Positions 46,700 to 58,041 of a stretch of 64,000 bases of DNA are shown here, one piece after another. The stretch lies in the NCBI GenBank assembly GCA_964036665.1, contig OZ038526.1:16926001-16990000 (forward strand), written 5' to 3'. How positions within the stretch are numbered: the stretch's first letter is position 1; every line of letters starts with the position of its first letter. Origin of the DNA: Gordius sp. MW1. Lineage: Eukaryota; Nematomorpha; Gordioida; Gordea; Gordiidae. The position numbers and the translations under genes were made by a program. Under the pieces are notes generated by a model. The model did no database searches and was not told the origin of the DNA. It saw only the letters and a list, made by a program, of their open reading frames with translations.

Positions 46700-47888
46700 T
46701 CAGTAGCCAGCGGACGGCCAAAAAGTCATATTATCAATGGTATTAACAGAAACAATCATAAGAGTCAAAAAAAACGCAAAAATGAAATTTTCGATTCACA
46801 TTTTGGCCAATCATTTTTTTCCATTGGTCAGCAGCCAGGACACGTTAAAAGTGGATATAAATTCATAATAGTCAAAAAAAAATTTCGAATCACATTTTGG
46901 CCTATGGTCATTTTATTCCATTGGTCAGCAGCCAACGGACGGCCAAAAAGTCATAATAGCAATGGTAGTAACAGAAACAATCATAAGAGTCAAAAAAAAC
47001 GCAAAAATGAAATTTTCGATTCACATTTTGGCCAATCATTTTTTTCCATTGGTCAGCAGCCAGGACACGTTAAAAGTGGATATAAATTCATAATAGTCAA
47101 AAAAAAACGAAAAAAAAATTTCGAATCACATTTTGGCCAATGGTCATTTTATTCCATTGGTCAGCAGGCAACGGACGGCCAAAAAGTCATAATAGCAATG
47201 GTAGTAACAGGAACAATCATAATAATCAAAAAAAAACGGAAAAAAAAATTGGATTCACGTTTTGGCCAATGGTCATTTTTTTTCATTGGTCAGCAGCCAG
47301 CGGACGGCCAAAAAGTCTTATTATCAAGGTAGTAACAAGAACAATCATAAGAGTCAAAAAAATCCGGAATTCGAACCCACAAACTAGTTAAATTAATTAA
47401 AATTAAAAGTAAACAGCGTGACAAGACATCGGTAAACAAAAGCGTGACAAGACATCGGTAAACAAAAAATTTCGAATCACATTTTGGCCAATGGTCATTT
47501 TATTCCATTGGTCAGCAGCCAACGGACGGCCAAAAAGTCATAATAGCAATGGTAGTAACAGGAACAATCAAAATAGTCAAAAAAAAAGAAAAAAAACATG
47601 GATTCACATTTTGGCCAATGGTCATTTTTTCATTGGTCAGCAGCCAGCGGACGGACAAAAGTCTTATTATCAATGGTAGTAACAAGAACAATCATAAGAG
47701 TCAAAAAAATCCGGGATTCGAACACACAAACTAGTTAAATTAATTAAAATTAAAAGTAAACAGCGTGACAAGACATCGGTAAACAAAAACGTGACAAGAC
47801 CTCGGTAAACAAAGCAAGACAAGACATCGGTAAACAAAGTCGGTAAACAAAATCAAAAGGGAGCCCATAAATTGCATAGCAATTAATA
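46700..47888 (-). mobile_element. HINE/DINE-like element, copy J (partial)
   Basis: Two blocks of minisatellite (46,700-47,360 and 47,475-47,705), each followed by the B-box-like 'attcgaac' block, 'aactagttaaattaattaaa' and a mini-repeat 'cagcgtgacaagacatcgg'. That mini-repeat is expanded at 47,410-47,460 and 47,758-47,850. The end 'gagcccataaattgcatagc' is at 47,860-47,888. The two blocks look like a recent internal duplication. Confidence 0.65.
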
Positions 47889-47913
47889 ATATATTTTAAT
47901 GGATGTTATTTAA

Positions 47914-48514
47914 CCCTCGAGAGTATCCCTAAAAATCCCGAACGGGAGTATTCGTGGGGTTTAACTCTACCCCACTTTTTAACTTCTTATAACTTTTAAA
48001 GCATTCCTTTAAAACCTTTGAAACTTTAAACAAATGTTTATAAAGGTCTTAAGATTGATGGTTTAAATTTTGATATAAATCTAATCGACATTACAAAACT
48101 TATTAACAATTTTCTGGACTCCCATTTTTATTTTGGTTATTTTAGAATTTAGAGCTTCCCCTCATTTTACCTCTTGACATCATATACCTTAAAATAAATC
48201 AAATAAACGTGATTTTTTATCAAAACAATTTTCAAAATTGTAAAAGATATCTTCATATAAAAAAAATACATACATTTTTTCATATAGAAAAAAACCGTGG
48301 GAGTATTCGTGGGTTTAACAGAATCCCACGAGCCTAAAAGCTTCTATAATTTGAAAAGTATTAAGCCAAAACCTATGAAATTTTCACCTAACCTAGTTCT
48401 TGATAAAGTATTAAGCTACTGAAAAGGCCAGATTCGTTAGACTTAAATTGCGTTTTATATTTAAAATTATAATTTGCGTGGGGTACCAAAATACCCCACG
48501 AATACTCTCGAGGG
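47914..48514. mobile_element. piggyBac-type MITE, copy 1 (601 bp)
   Basis: TTAA flanks at 47,910-47,913 and 48,515-48,518. Inverted ends CCCTCGAGAGTAT / ATACTCTCGAGGG start with CCC, as piggyBac ends do. A repeated subterminal motif 'gagtattcgtggg...cccac' occurs near each end and in the middle (48,300-48,330). Non-coding, so it would need a piggyBac transposase in trans. Confidence 0.85.
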
Positions 48515-48518
48515 TTAA

Positions 48519-48904
48519 AATGCTCAGTAAAAAATTCAAAAATGCTTAGTTAATAAACTTAATAATTATCAGTTATAAATATAAAATGCTCAGTAATTTT
48601 AATTAATAATACTCAATATTAATCTATTTAGCGTTAATATTTTATAAAAATAAAGTTAAATTGAGTTTGTGGAAATTAAAATAGTTTTTTATTCTAGCTA
48701 CATTAAACAGATTGGAGACCTGATTGTAAAAGATATCTCAGTGTCTTAAATTTTTTCCTCCCTTCAAATAAATATGGCAAATTAGAAAAGCTATGAAAAG
48801 TAATGACCTATATTTCCCATTCTAATGCTCTGTCTCTCCCTTCTTAAATTTTACTATGCTTGTGTTTATTTATTTGCAAATTTATTGAGAGTTATCAATC
48901 TTAA
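48519..48904. other. AT-rich spacer, nothing recognised
   Basis: No gene or repeat assigned. Confidence 0.45.
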
Positions 48905-48911
48905 ACTTTAT

Positions 48912-49497
48912 TTCATATCTTTAAAAAAGAATAAGATATGAATAAAAATGATTTGAAAAAGGAGGAATCATCAGGCTTGAATTGGGGGAAATATTGGGCC
49001 GTAAAAAATAAACTATTGGGGGATGGCCGGGCTTAGAGCCACTAAATAAAGATAACTTTACCGCTCTACATTTCGCCAATCTATTTTATTACAAGAAAAA
49101 TTATATTAATCATAATAATCCTGAATGATCGATATCAAAATTATCAATGCGATAACACGCGTATATCAAAATCACTGATGCGTATTGATACAAAAATAAC
49201 AAACACGTATAATCAGGGGGGGGGGATAACATACGCGTACTAGAAATTAAATGTGAAAGAATAGATTTCTATGTACTACACATTAAATTGCATGGCCAGG
49301 AAAGGCAGATGGTGTAGTAGACTACATTCTCGCGTATTATCATATACGTGTCGTATATGCGCGTTGGGGGGTGGGAATTAACACGCGTACTGAAATTAAT
49401 TAGAAAGGGAGATACGTGTAACGTCGGCGTCCTTTTGTATAAATGAACATGGGGGGATACATTATCCTCGTATCGTACTCGTATCTCCGGATACGAT
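48912..49497. repeat. direct terminal repeat, left
   Basis: It starts with a hairpin (CATATCTT / AAGATATG, 48,914-48,941). It is studded with CG-containing palindromic words: ACACGCGTA, TACGCGTAC, ATATACGTGTCGTATAT and a final 'cgtatctccggatacg'. It differs from the right copy by a few substitutions and G-run lengths. Confidence 0.8.
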
Positions 49498-50227
49498 ACC
49501 TTCCTTTTTTCAAAAAAAAATTAGGACGAGGGGTAGATAAAAGAATAATTGATATAATGCAATCGGATGTTTTTTATCAACAACGTTCTGATTATGGGTT
49601 TACATGATATTAATAGTAACAATATAATATATCAAAAATATTATACTAACTATCCAAAAATTATTATATACGACATGTGTATCCTTCAAAGCAATCACGT
49701 GGTCTCTTATTTTGAAGAATTAAGTATTCATGGCCAACGGGATCTAATTATAAATACCTCATCTATGGCTTGTGGGAATACTCCTGGAATAATCCAATAA
49801 TTATTTTCTTCCGCGCTCTATAGGTAACTGAATCCTGGCTCTATGAATTTCTTTTTATTGGATAATTCTGTTATTGTCGTTCTGAAATCCATCTAAAATG
49901 AGGAATTCTCAGCATTTTAATATGCCTTTACCTCCATACATGAGGAATTCTTGCCCTCATCTGAAAATTAAGGAGACTCCTGCTGCCTTAACAATTATGG
50001 ATGTCTCAGACCCGACCTGAATTTTCCAAGTACGATCCAGTTTTCAATAAGTTTTGAAGCAATTAGTCGATAATTCATGCATTGGGTAGGGGTGATTTGT
50101 TTCGAATAACTTCTCAGCCACTTTCAATCCTGTTTTCTTTACATAGAGGAAATTTATATTTGTGCAGGATGCGATTTTGGATATGATGAGGAATATACGA
50201 GGGGGATTTTTTTATCTTCTGACCATT
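49498..50227. other. internal region of the direct-repeat element
   Basis: 730 bp. An open frame of 77 codons (49,567-49,800, + strand) starts MFFINNVLIMGLHDINSNN. I recognise no domain in it, and it could be chance. The rest is non-coding to my reading. Confidence 0.35.
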
Positions 50228-50819
50228 TTCATATCTTTAAAAAAGAATAAGATATGAATAAAAATGATTTGAAAAAGGAGGAATCATCAGGCTTGAATTG
50301 GGGGAAATATTGGGCCGTAAAAAATAAACTATTGGGGGATGGCCGGGCTTAAAGCCACTAAATAAAGATAACTTTACCGCTCTACATTTCGCCAATCTAT
50401 TTTATTACAAGAAAAATTATATTAATCATAATAATCCTGAATGATCGATATCAAAATTATCAATGCGATAACACGCGTATATCAAAATCACTGATGCGTA
50501 TTGATACAAAAATAACAAACACGTATAATCAGGGGGGGGATAACATACGCGTACTAGAAATTAAATGTGAAAGAATAGAGTTATATGTACTACACATTAA
50601 ATAGCATGGCCAGGAAAGGCAAATGGTGTAGTAGACTACATTCTCGCGTATTATCATATACGTGTCGTATATGCGCGTTGGGGGGTGGGAATTAACACGC
50701 GTACTGAAATTAATTAGAAAGGGAGATACGTGTAACGTCGGCGTCCCTTTGTATAAATGAACATGGGGGGGGGGGAGGATATATTATCCTCGTATCGTAC
50801 TCGTATCTCCGGATACGAT
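50228..50819. repeat. direct terminal repeat, right
   Basis: The second copy of the 48,912-49,497 repeat, same orientation. The G-run before 'gatatattatcc' is longer here (50,765-50,775). Confidence 0.8.
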
Positions 50820-50826
50820 ACTTTAT

Positions 50827-51141
50827 AAGGGCAAAATATAAAATTTTTATTTGAATATAATTACAAAATAATTATTAACAATTGAAAATGGAAAATAAAC
50901 AAATTTTGCTGGATACAACTTTCATTTCAAAAATCTAAAATTTGTTATATAATCAGTGTTAAATTATCTAAACTTACTATTACTTAACAATAAATGCTGA
51001 TTTAGCCTTTAAGGGTCTATCTAGCTTTCTTTTTTGCCTTAAACTTCTGTCTTTAGGTGGTTGGCAAAATTTAAGTTAAATTGCCAACAAAACCACATGC
51101 TTGCAAATATATTGTATAAAAAGCAGCATTTGCACTTGCCT
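50827..51141. other. AT-rich spacer, nothing recognised
   Basis: No gene or repeat assigned. Confidence 0.45.
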
Positions 51142-51145
51142 TTAA

Positions 51146-51762
51146 CCCTCGAGAGTATTCCTAAAAATCCGGAACGCGAGAGTATTCGTGGGGTATAACT
51201 CTACCCCACTTTTTAATTTCTTATAACTTTTAAAGTATTCTTTTAAAACCTTTGAAATTTTAAACATATGTTTATTAAGGTCTTAAGATTGATGGTATAA
51301 ATTTTGATATAAATCTAATTAACATTACAAAGCTTATTAACAATTTTCTGGACCCCCATTTTGATTTTGGTTATTTTAGAGCTTCCCCTCATTTTACTTC
51401 TTGACATCATATATTTTAAAATAAATCAAAATAAACGTGATTTTTTATTAAAAGAATGTTCAAAATGTATTAATACACAAATTGTAAAAGATATCCTCAT
51501 ATAATAAAAATACATACATTTTTTCATATAGAAAAAAACTTACGTGAGAGTATTCGTGGGGTATAACAGAACCCCACGAGCCAATAAAGCTCTATATTTT
51601 AAAAAGTATTAAGCCAAAACCTATGAAATTTTCACCTAACCTAGTTCTTGACAAAATATTAAGCTACTGAAAAGGCCAGATTCATTAGACTCAAATTGCG
51701 TTTTATATTAAATTTTATAATTTGCGTGGGGTACCAAAAAACCCCACGAATACTCTCGAGGG
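51146..51762. mobile_element. piggyBac-type MITE, copy 2 (617 bp)
   Basis: Same family and orientation as 47,914-48,514. TTAA is at 51,142-51,145 and 51,763-51,766, with ends CCCTCGAGAGTATTC / GAATACTCTCGAGGG. The two copies differ by scattered substitutions and small indels. Confidence 0.85.
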
Positions 51763-51906
51763 TTAAAGCATTTTTCACAATCATTTGGAAATTTTCCATT
51801 AAATTCAACCCCTACCATCTACCGCCCCCGTCAAATGTCTTTTCAGTCTTGGTAAATTAATTTTCAGTTAAAAGCGAACTAGCTTATTAGATGACAATAT
51901 AGAAAA

Positions 51907-52243
51907 CTAGATGAACCCGGCAAACGTTGTTTTGCCATTTACCCGGGTGTATGAAATTATGTTGGAATTTTAGGGCATATATGATGATAAAGCGGTTATT
52001 AAAGTAAAAATAAAGTTTGATGTCTATATGTTCTACTTCTATTGTTTATTTCCGTATACAGTGCAATGCGTACGAATACTCAAAAACTACTGGACCGATT
52101 TGGCTCGAACAAATCTTAAAACCCCCTCCGGATTGTCAGGAATAAACTGTGAAATCTTGAGCCAAATCGGTCTCGTAATTTTCCAAAATTGGTGGCGGCA
52201 TATATACACATACACACACATAGTTTGATTTTTATATATAAGA
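51907..52243 (-). mobile_element. non-autonomous Helitron, complete (337 bp)
   Basis: Read on the - strand it starts TCTTATATATAAAAATC at 52,243 after an A. It ends with the hairpin GGCAAA-ACAACG-TTTGCC, then GGGTTCAT and CTAG at 51,907 before a T. That is the classic A/T insertion with 5'-TC and CTRR-3', hairpin about 10 nt from the end and no target duplication. It shares its 3' ~190 bp with 1-194. The open frame at 52,028 is not a gene. Confidence 0.85.
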
Positions 52244-52344
52244 TAACGTATTATTGAAATCGAATCATCATTTATTACCTTCTAATTTTTATATAAATGT
52301 TTAAATAAATAATATCAAAAAATATTGTTTTTTGTAATTTTAAG

Positions 52345-52490
52345 TGTAACTAGTTCCATCGGGTAAGTAACTGGAACTGTAATCAGTTACATTTGAAAAT
52401 TTGTAACTGTAATTAGTTACATTTTTTGTGAAAGTAACTGTAACCTAGTTACTGTAGTAAAGTAACTTTAACAGCTCTGCTTTTTAATGT
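52345..52490. repeat. 'GTAACTAGTTAC' repeat, MITE end
   Basis: Repeated 'gtaactgtaatcagttac' motifs, ending 'tttaacagctctg'. A related sequence in the other orientation is at 60,960-61,060 ('gagctgttaagtaactagtt'). Probably ends of a hAT-like MITE. Limits are uncertain. Confidence 0.45.
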
Positions 52491-52889
52491 TGAGTTTTCC
52501 AAAAAAACAACTCAAACCTTATTCTCACTAATTAAACCTATAAAAACTATGTTTCTAATTTGATTTATAAAATCTCCTTCGATTGCAACCTATTATAGGC
52601 GGGATAAACAAAAGAAACCATTCACACGAGAGGCGCAAACCCATTGACTAGGACAACCCGACCGTCCTAAGATTTTTAATAGAATGAGTCAAAATAATCG
52701 ACCAACCAGATCAATTTTGAAAATGCACACGCATACACCCACTTCTATCTATGTCATCTACTCTGGCTAGTTATTCTTTCATTGCAAATATAAGTCTAAT
52801 TTTCTTAACCGTAAAATAAAAGAGTAACATTAAAGTTAAATTATTATATTTTGAAAAATTTATAGTTAATTAGATTAAGCCAAAACCTA

Positions 52890-53482
52890 GGGTTACACTT
52901 GTCGGGCGAGGAATTTCGAATAGCTGTAGGCCGTCGCCTCGGCTGCGACATTGTGTCCCCATTCAACTGCGACCTCTGTCGCCAACCCGTAGCAAACGGC
53001 CATCATCCTCTCCACTGCCAATACAGCAAGGGGCGGCATCCCCGTCAAGCCACAATAAATAAAATAATCGGACAATTTTTGAAGAAAGCCGGCTTTCCCA
53101 ATTCAATGGAACCCACTGGCCTATGCTCCACTGACGGTAAAAGACCCGATGGTGTAATCCCGTGTGCTCGTGGCCTAAACGCCTGCTGGGACTTCACTGC
53201 AGTGGATATATTTGCCAAATCTAACGCCTCTCCCGACCTCATCTCTTCTACTGAAAAAAAGGAAGTGAAAAATACAAATACCTCAGCAATATTATTTTAG
53301 TAGTAGCCACGACCCTCGGTAACTTAGGTCCCAAGGGCTGTCAATTCCTTAAACAAACATCAAAATTTATATCCTCCATCACACACGATCCCAAAGAATT
53401 TTTCTACATCAAGCAAAAAATCACCATACAAATTGTAAAATCTAATACAATCTCAATCCATGGCTCGATGCCAGTTTTTTAA
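52890..53482 (+). pseudogene. LINE fragment: C-terminal restriction-like endonuclease
   Basis: Only the C-terminal part of a LINE related to that at 33,848. It has the zinc motif CDLCRQPVANGHHPLHC (about 52,968), RHPRQATIN, a GKRPDGVIP nuclease motif (about 53,140) and CWDFTAVDIF. One frame change near 53,265 separates this from KYKYLSNIILVVATTLGN and the C-terminal end at TAA about 53,480. Noticeably less AT-rich than its surroundings. Diverged from the 33.8-kb copy, so a different subfamily. Confidence 0.7.
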
Positions 53483-54001
53483 TCTAATATATTTTAGCAT
53501 ATAAAATATATAATTATTTGGAAATAAACTTCTATCGATTTAAAAAAATGTTATTAAATATGTTTATTTATGAAATTTTTCGTCAATTATATATATCTTA
53601 AAATGATAAATATAAATTTGATGTCAAAACTTGTTTATAAATAAAATTTAAAAACATGTCAGGGGGAGTGGGTTCAAAATAATTCCTTTTTAGGCTCGGG
53701 CAAAACAAAAATAGGCTCATCAAGCGGTTTGCGCTAAAACGATTTGGCAGGGCTCTTAATTTGCTAAAGCAGCTTTTAATTTACAATTAATCTTCTACAC
53801 AAAGGATGTCAAGCACAACAAAAAATTATAACAGAATTATAGGTTACTTTTGAAAGTGGTAACTTGTCAAGACACTATAGTATTTAAAATATATTTAGAA
53901 AAAATAAAATGTATTGGATGACACAGAAATATGGGCTTATTTCTTATGTAAATAGGTCATTGTTAATGGAAGTTATTATATAATACATTGAATTTCTATA
54001 A
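53483..54001. other. intergenic AT-rich spacer
   Basis: Region beyond the 3' end of UBE3C. No gene recognised. Confidence 0.45.
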
Positions 54002-54007
54002 TTTATT
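54002..54007 (-). promoter_or_regulatory. polyadenylation signal AATAAA of UBE3C
   Basis: On the - strand AATAAA follows the stop codon immediately. Being so close to the stop, it implies either a very short 3' untranslated region or a chance match. Confidence 0.4.
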
Positions 54008-54178
54008 TCAACTTAATTCAAACCCCGAATATGAATTTATGGCGTACAATATTTTTTGCTTCATATCATTGTAGTCAGTAATGTTAGGTAACTTTAGTAA
54101 ATTCATACAAGTGCTAGCTGTTGGTAATCGCTCAACGTCAGGGCCGGCGTTTTGAATGCAAAAATTTGGATATAGCTC
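54008..54178 (-). CDS. UBE3C: UBE3C last exon (HECT catalytic cysteine)
   Basis: UBE3C is a HECT E3 ubiquitin ligase that builds K29/K48 chains and works with the proteasome. This exon encodes [18 protein letters not shown], then [13 protein letters not shown] with the thioester cysteine (codon at 54,107-54,109), and the C-terminal end GFELS and TGA at 54,008. The human protein ends the same way (GFELS). The acceptor is 'ttttattag' at 54,179-54,180, phase 0 from the previous exon. Confidence 0.93.
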   Translation of the reverse strand, partial: ELYPNFCIQNAGPDVERLPTASTCMNLLKLPNITDYNDMKQKILYAINSYSGFELS

Positions 54179-54276
54179 CTAATAAAATTAAGTTATAGTA
54201 ACTAAAAGCGTAATTATTAATTTTAGGATAATATTTAATTTAATGTAACTAAAAATTGAAATAAAATATTATAAAC

Positions 54277-54407
54277 TTTAAAGCCTAAAAGAGGCGGACG
54301 AGAGCAACTAGTTACAAATTTAAGAAGTTTGGCTCTTTCGGATTCCGTGAAACTTTCTAAAACTTTCCAAAATATTTTTATAACAGGGTGAGATTCATTG
54401 TATCCAT
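54277..54407 (-). CDS. UBE3C: UBE3C exon, HECT C-lobe approach
   Basis: Encodes [19 protein letters not shown], then [20 protein letters not shown] and LGFK, matching the HECT stretch HPVIKVFW...[17 protein letters not shown] of human UBE3C. The acceptor is 'cattatag'. The donor is GTTTAT, weak but in the right phase (0). 131 bp. Confidence 0.92.
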
Positions 54408-55218
54408 CTATAATGTAATTTAAGAATACATAATTTACACATATTTATGCTAATAAAATCTTTATAAAAACACAATTTATAAAAATGATGGAAAACCATA
54501 ACCATATATAAAACAATTAATATTCGAAGTCTATGAGATATGCTCTCTATCTATGAGAAACATCTTACAACTAAATAAAAATATAAATTGATAAAGTAGC
54601 GACTATATCTGAGAGTAACTTAATCTAAAGATATAACTTAAATTTTATGCTGAAGGGTAAAAATGTTCATTGAATTATTTTTATAAAAATTGGCGGCGTA
54701 GATAAATCGTTTACTCTATAGCAAAGCTCGGTTAAATGCTAGGCCAAAATATAAAAAACCAACATAGATAAAGCTGCTACTTTTACTTTTTTTAGGGCAG
54801 GAGCTCCTATTTTCAACTTTCCTATTCACACTTATTTGCAAGATTACTCATAAAAGACTAATGAGGTACTATTAACTAATATATGATTAGTAAAGAACAA
54901 CGGTATCAGGTATCAATTAAATTTTTATATTAAAGTCCTATAGTTTTAACAATATTTTGTTCCTCTAGCGCAACCATGTTTTAAATAATATTTTTAAATG
55001 TGTATCCTTTCTTATCACTATGCTATTATGTTATTATAAAGAATACTTTAATGTTTCTGTTAACGTTTGTATTAGTCCCAATAATAATTGTTATTAAAAG
55101 TCTAAAATGTCTAATTTATGTAGCTAAGTTGAATGTGTAGTGTAGGTTATAAAAGTCGATCTTAATAAAGATAAGCCTCTTGATGGATATGTATATATAG
55201 TAGAGGTAATATTCTAAC

Positions 55219-55375
55219 TTGAATATGAAGTGTTTGCGCGGAGGTCGTTAACATCGATTGGATCTCTTGTACCAGAAATAAGTGTCTGTAATTCGATAGG
55301 ATCAAATATATGAAGCCATTCGATATTGATTACACCAGCCAAACCACTTTTGAAAGCTTGAGACGCGTCTTTTAT
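55219..55375 (-). CDS. UBE3C: UBE3C exon
   Basis: Encodes IKDASQAFKSGLAGVINIEW, then LHIFDPIELQTLISGTRDPI and DVNDLRANTSYS, equivalent to human AFRQGLANVVSLEWL...EIQVLISGAQVPI. The acceptor is 'cttttaaag' and the donor GTTAGA, leaving one base that the next exon completes to an asparagine codon. Confidence 0.92.
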
Positions 55376-56078
55376 CTTTAAAAAGGGTACATTATATATA
55401 AACTAGGCAGCAACTAATAACAGAGTTAATTGTAAGTGGCTGTTTAGAATTAACTCACACTGAATCTGCCTGTGAATCTAAGAAATTTCTTATTATCTGT
55501 ATAATTCAACTGAAAATATTTTGTCAAAATCATGTGAATTGCAATTCTTTAAATTACGGGTAAAGGCTATTAATAAAATTCTTATTGTCATAATCAAAGA
55601 TGTGTGCGAACAAGAATAGACCCTCCCTTTATAGAACACATTGCGGCCTTTTATCTAATTTGTAAGCGCCTGGTCATTCGATTCTCCATATACTTCATAA
55701 CAACACTTACTCAATAATATTCACAGTATATTTATTAAAACAAAATTTGGTATGAAAAAAATATAAATTTATTATTCGTTAAATTCATTCATATTTTGTA
55801 AAGATGAATGAAATAAATAAAAAAGTTATGTAATATAAATGTTTGTAAAACATTCTGATATTGCAGGTGAAATCTATTTTAAATCATGCCAATTTTCTGC
55901 CTTATAAAAAAAGATAGGCGATTATCTTGGGTTAGCAAAAAAATGTGTTCCCCTCTTTATAAATAATTTTTAAGGCCTGAGCCGGGTTGGCCATGCGAAC
56001 ATCCCAGATCATTTTGTTAAAATAACCCACTGTGAAACTTCATAACTATCAAAAACCGTAAGAAAATACTCTTATTAC

Positions 56079-56193
56079 CTGTTTATTTAATTTGTAGTCG
56101 GCCAGTAAATATACATATTGAATACGATTATCAGCATCCACTAGTATATTAGACCCATTGGGCAATAAATTGATGGTTTCAATTTGTCCATAC
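56079..56193 (-). CDS. UBE3C: UBE3C exon
   Basis: Encodes YGQIETINLLPNGSNILVD, then ADNRIQYVYLLADYKLNKQ, matching human VELKFGGKDIPVTSANRIAY and HLVADYRLNRQ. The acceptor is 'aactttag', the donor GTAATA at 56,078. 115 bp. The intron before it holds a 1.12-kb hAT element. Confidence 0.93.
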
Positions 56194-56344
56194 CTAAAGT
56201 TAACATAAAAATTATGAAGTAATGGAAAGATGCAAAATTGCAATTGAAAATAAATAATAAAAGATAAGGGATATACAGATATTATAAAATGGCGGTTTTA
56301 AATCACAAATAAATTATTTCCAACATAAATTGCTAATTCACTGG

Positions 56345-57464
56345 TACGCCTCTGGATTTCAAATCGAATCGAATATTTCTGGTATTCGATTCGGATTCGA
56401 ATTTTTTTTTAAAAAAAATATTCGATTCGAGATTCGTCAAATATTAAAATGAAGATTAAATTTGAGGATTCGAAATCGATTCGAATATAAACTAAGTTTT
56501 TATTATTATTAAAAAACACATTAAAAAGGCTACTATGATTTTTAATTTGCATATACATTTAAAAAATTTAATTAAAAATTTTTTAAAAAATACACACATA
56601 GAAAATAAAAATATTAAAAGCGAACAAAAATCTATGGCGATATGTGTAGGACAATCAAAAACCGTTTTTAGCCAACTTTTAAGGCAAATTATCTTCCTAA
56701 CACTCATCATTAAACGATTGCTTGTGTTTAGTCAATAAATTAGTTCCGGTTGAAAATATTATTTCGCACGGGGTAAATGATCCATGTATAGAGAAAAGAT
56801 TTTATGCCAATTTTTGAATGGTTGGAAAACGCCGTTGATTCGATTTCCAGTTCAATGTGCAAAATTCATGTCGCTCTTAATAGACGATCCAGTGTTGATA
56901 CCTCGTTAGTTGATACAAAATCGGGCTGACTTCCTGTAGCAGTTTCCAATTCATCTTTAATTTTTCTATACGATATTCCATGTACTGGTGATTCAAATAT
57001 TGAGCCTTAAATCGACCACACTCGCTTATAAGACTGTCTTCTTTTTGAATGCTATATAAATATCTTCAATTTTCTGTTTGGCCATTTTGTTAGCATGATC
57101 TGCTGTTCCATCTGGCTTCCATGTCAAGTTTTGCCTTTATGTAATTGATTGGTGGGTCAAATTCTTTACATATAGCCTTTAATCGTGAAATATTTTTGGG
57201 CTGTTTTGCAGTTTTTATCAAAGCTCATAATTTAATTAAATTGTGATCCTCGTTCTCCATAACTTATCTAAGTTTGAAAATTTTTAAATTAAACTTTTTC
57301 AAACTGGAGCAGGAAAAATAACTAAAATGCGGTAAGATAAAAATAGCTAAATATTTGTGTCTCGTCCATTTAAATTAAACTTAATTCAATTTTTCAAGGA
57401 TTCGATTCGAATTTTCGAATCTTAGCAGCGTGAATATTCGATTCGAATATTTTTCAGAGGCGTA
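56345..57464 (-). mobile_element. hAT element with decayed transposase, in a UBE3C intron
   Basis: 1,120 bp with inverted ends TACGCCTCTGG / CAGAGGCGTA and a perfect 8-bp duplication TTCACTGG (56,337-56,344 and 57,465-57,472). Repeated 'attcgattcgaat' words fill both subterminal regions. On the - strand, around 56,720-56,790, CEIIFSTGTNLLTKHKQSF resembles the hAT C-terminal 'ERIFSTAGN..TK.R' motif, with further degraded coding upstream (56,800-57,260). Frames are broken, so it is inactive. Confidence 0.8.
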
Positions 57465-57826
57465 TTCACTGGCATACACCTGCATTTAAGATATTCGCGC
57501 TTAATTTAAAATGGTCCAATCTATAATACATCTAGAAACGACAGTTATTTATAACACGAGTTAAAAAATTTGTTAATTGTTTTTAAAATAATATCCTCTG
57601 ACGACTTATGCTATGGGACAATGCAAAATTCCAAAAGGCTTATATCCTCATTCGTTGATTTCGTGTGAAATTAAACAGTTTCAAACATGTAAAAGTATAT
57701 ATAACAATTAAAAGTTATCAAACCCACTTTTTAAAAACAAATTGCATAAATAAAATTAAGTTGTATCAAAAATAATATAATATTTAGGGCTGCACAAATT
57801 GTTAAAATATAAACAGTCAGTATTAC

Positions 57827-58041
57827 CTATCTTCAATAACGGAAAAATCAAGTTGCAAATCGCTTGATAGGAACTCAGGTGAACTGTAATTTTTGACATA
57901 TTTGACATTTTTATATAAGATAGGATCCAGGGATGCTAGATCGTCCAAATCTGAATAGTTATTCGGTAAGGAAGGCCGACAGAGGAGTTTTAAAAAGAAA
58001 CTAGCCAAGGGTATTTCGACGAGGAGGTTTTCATATAAAGC
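57827..58041 (-). CDS. UBE3C: UBE3C exon
   Basis: Encodes ALYENLLVEIPLASFFLKLL, then CRPSLPNNYSDLDDLASLDP and ILYKNVKYVKNYSSPEFLSS, equivalent to human ALYENMLVELPFAGFFLSKL and HHLASLDPEVYKNL. The acceptor is 'attgtaatag', the donor GTAATA. 215 bp. Part of the HECT N-lobe that binds the E2. Confidence 0.94.

Larger units (their letters stand above)
48912..50819. mobile_element. unclassified element with ~590-bp direct terminal repeats
   Basis: Near-identical direct repeats at 48,912-49,497 and 50,228-50,819 flank 730 bp. Both copies begin TTCATATCTTTAAAAAAG and end GGATACGAT. The 7-mer ACTTTAT occurs immediately outside both limits (48,905-48,911 and 50,820-50,826), as expected of a target duplication. 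The repeats do not begin TG or end CA, and no primer-binding site or retroelement protein was seen. It is therefore either a small LTR-like (TRIM/LARD-type) element or another class. High similarity of the two repeats implies youth. Confidence 0.65.

Noticed and set aside
48912-50819. An ordinary LTR retrotransposon
   Set aside because: There are no TG...CA ends, no primer-binding site and no polymerase or gag-like sequence. Kept as unclassified with direct terminal repeats.
52028-52228. A 66-residue gene
   Set aside because: It lies wholly inside the non-autonomous Helitron at 51,907-52,243.
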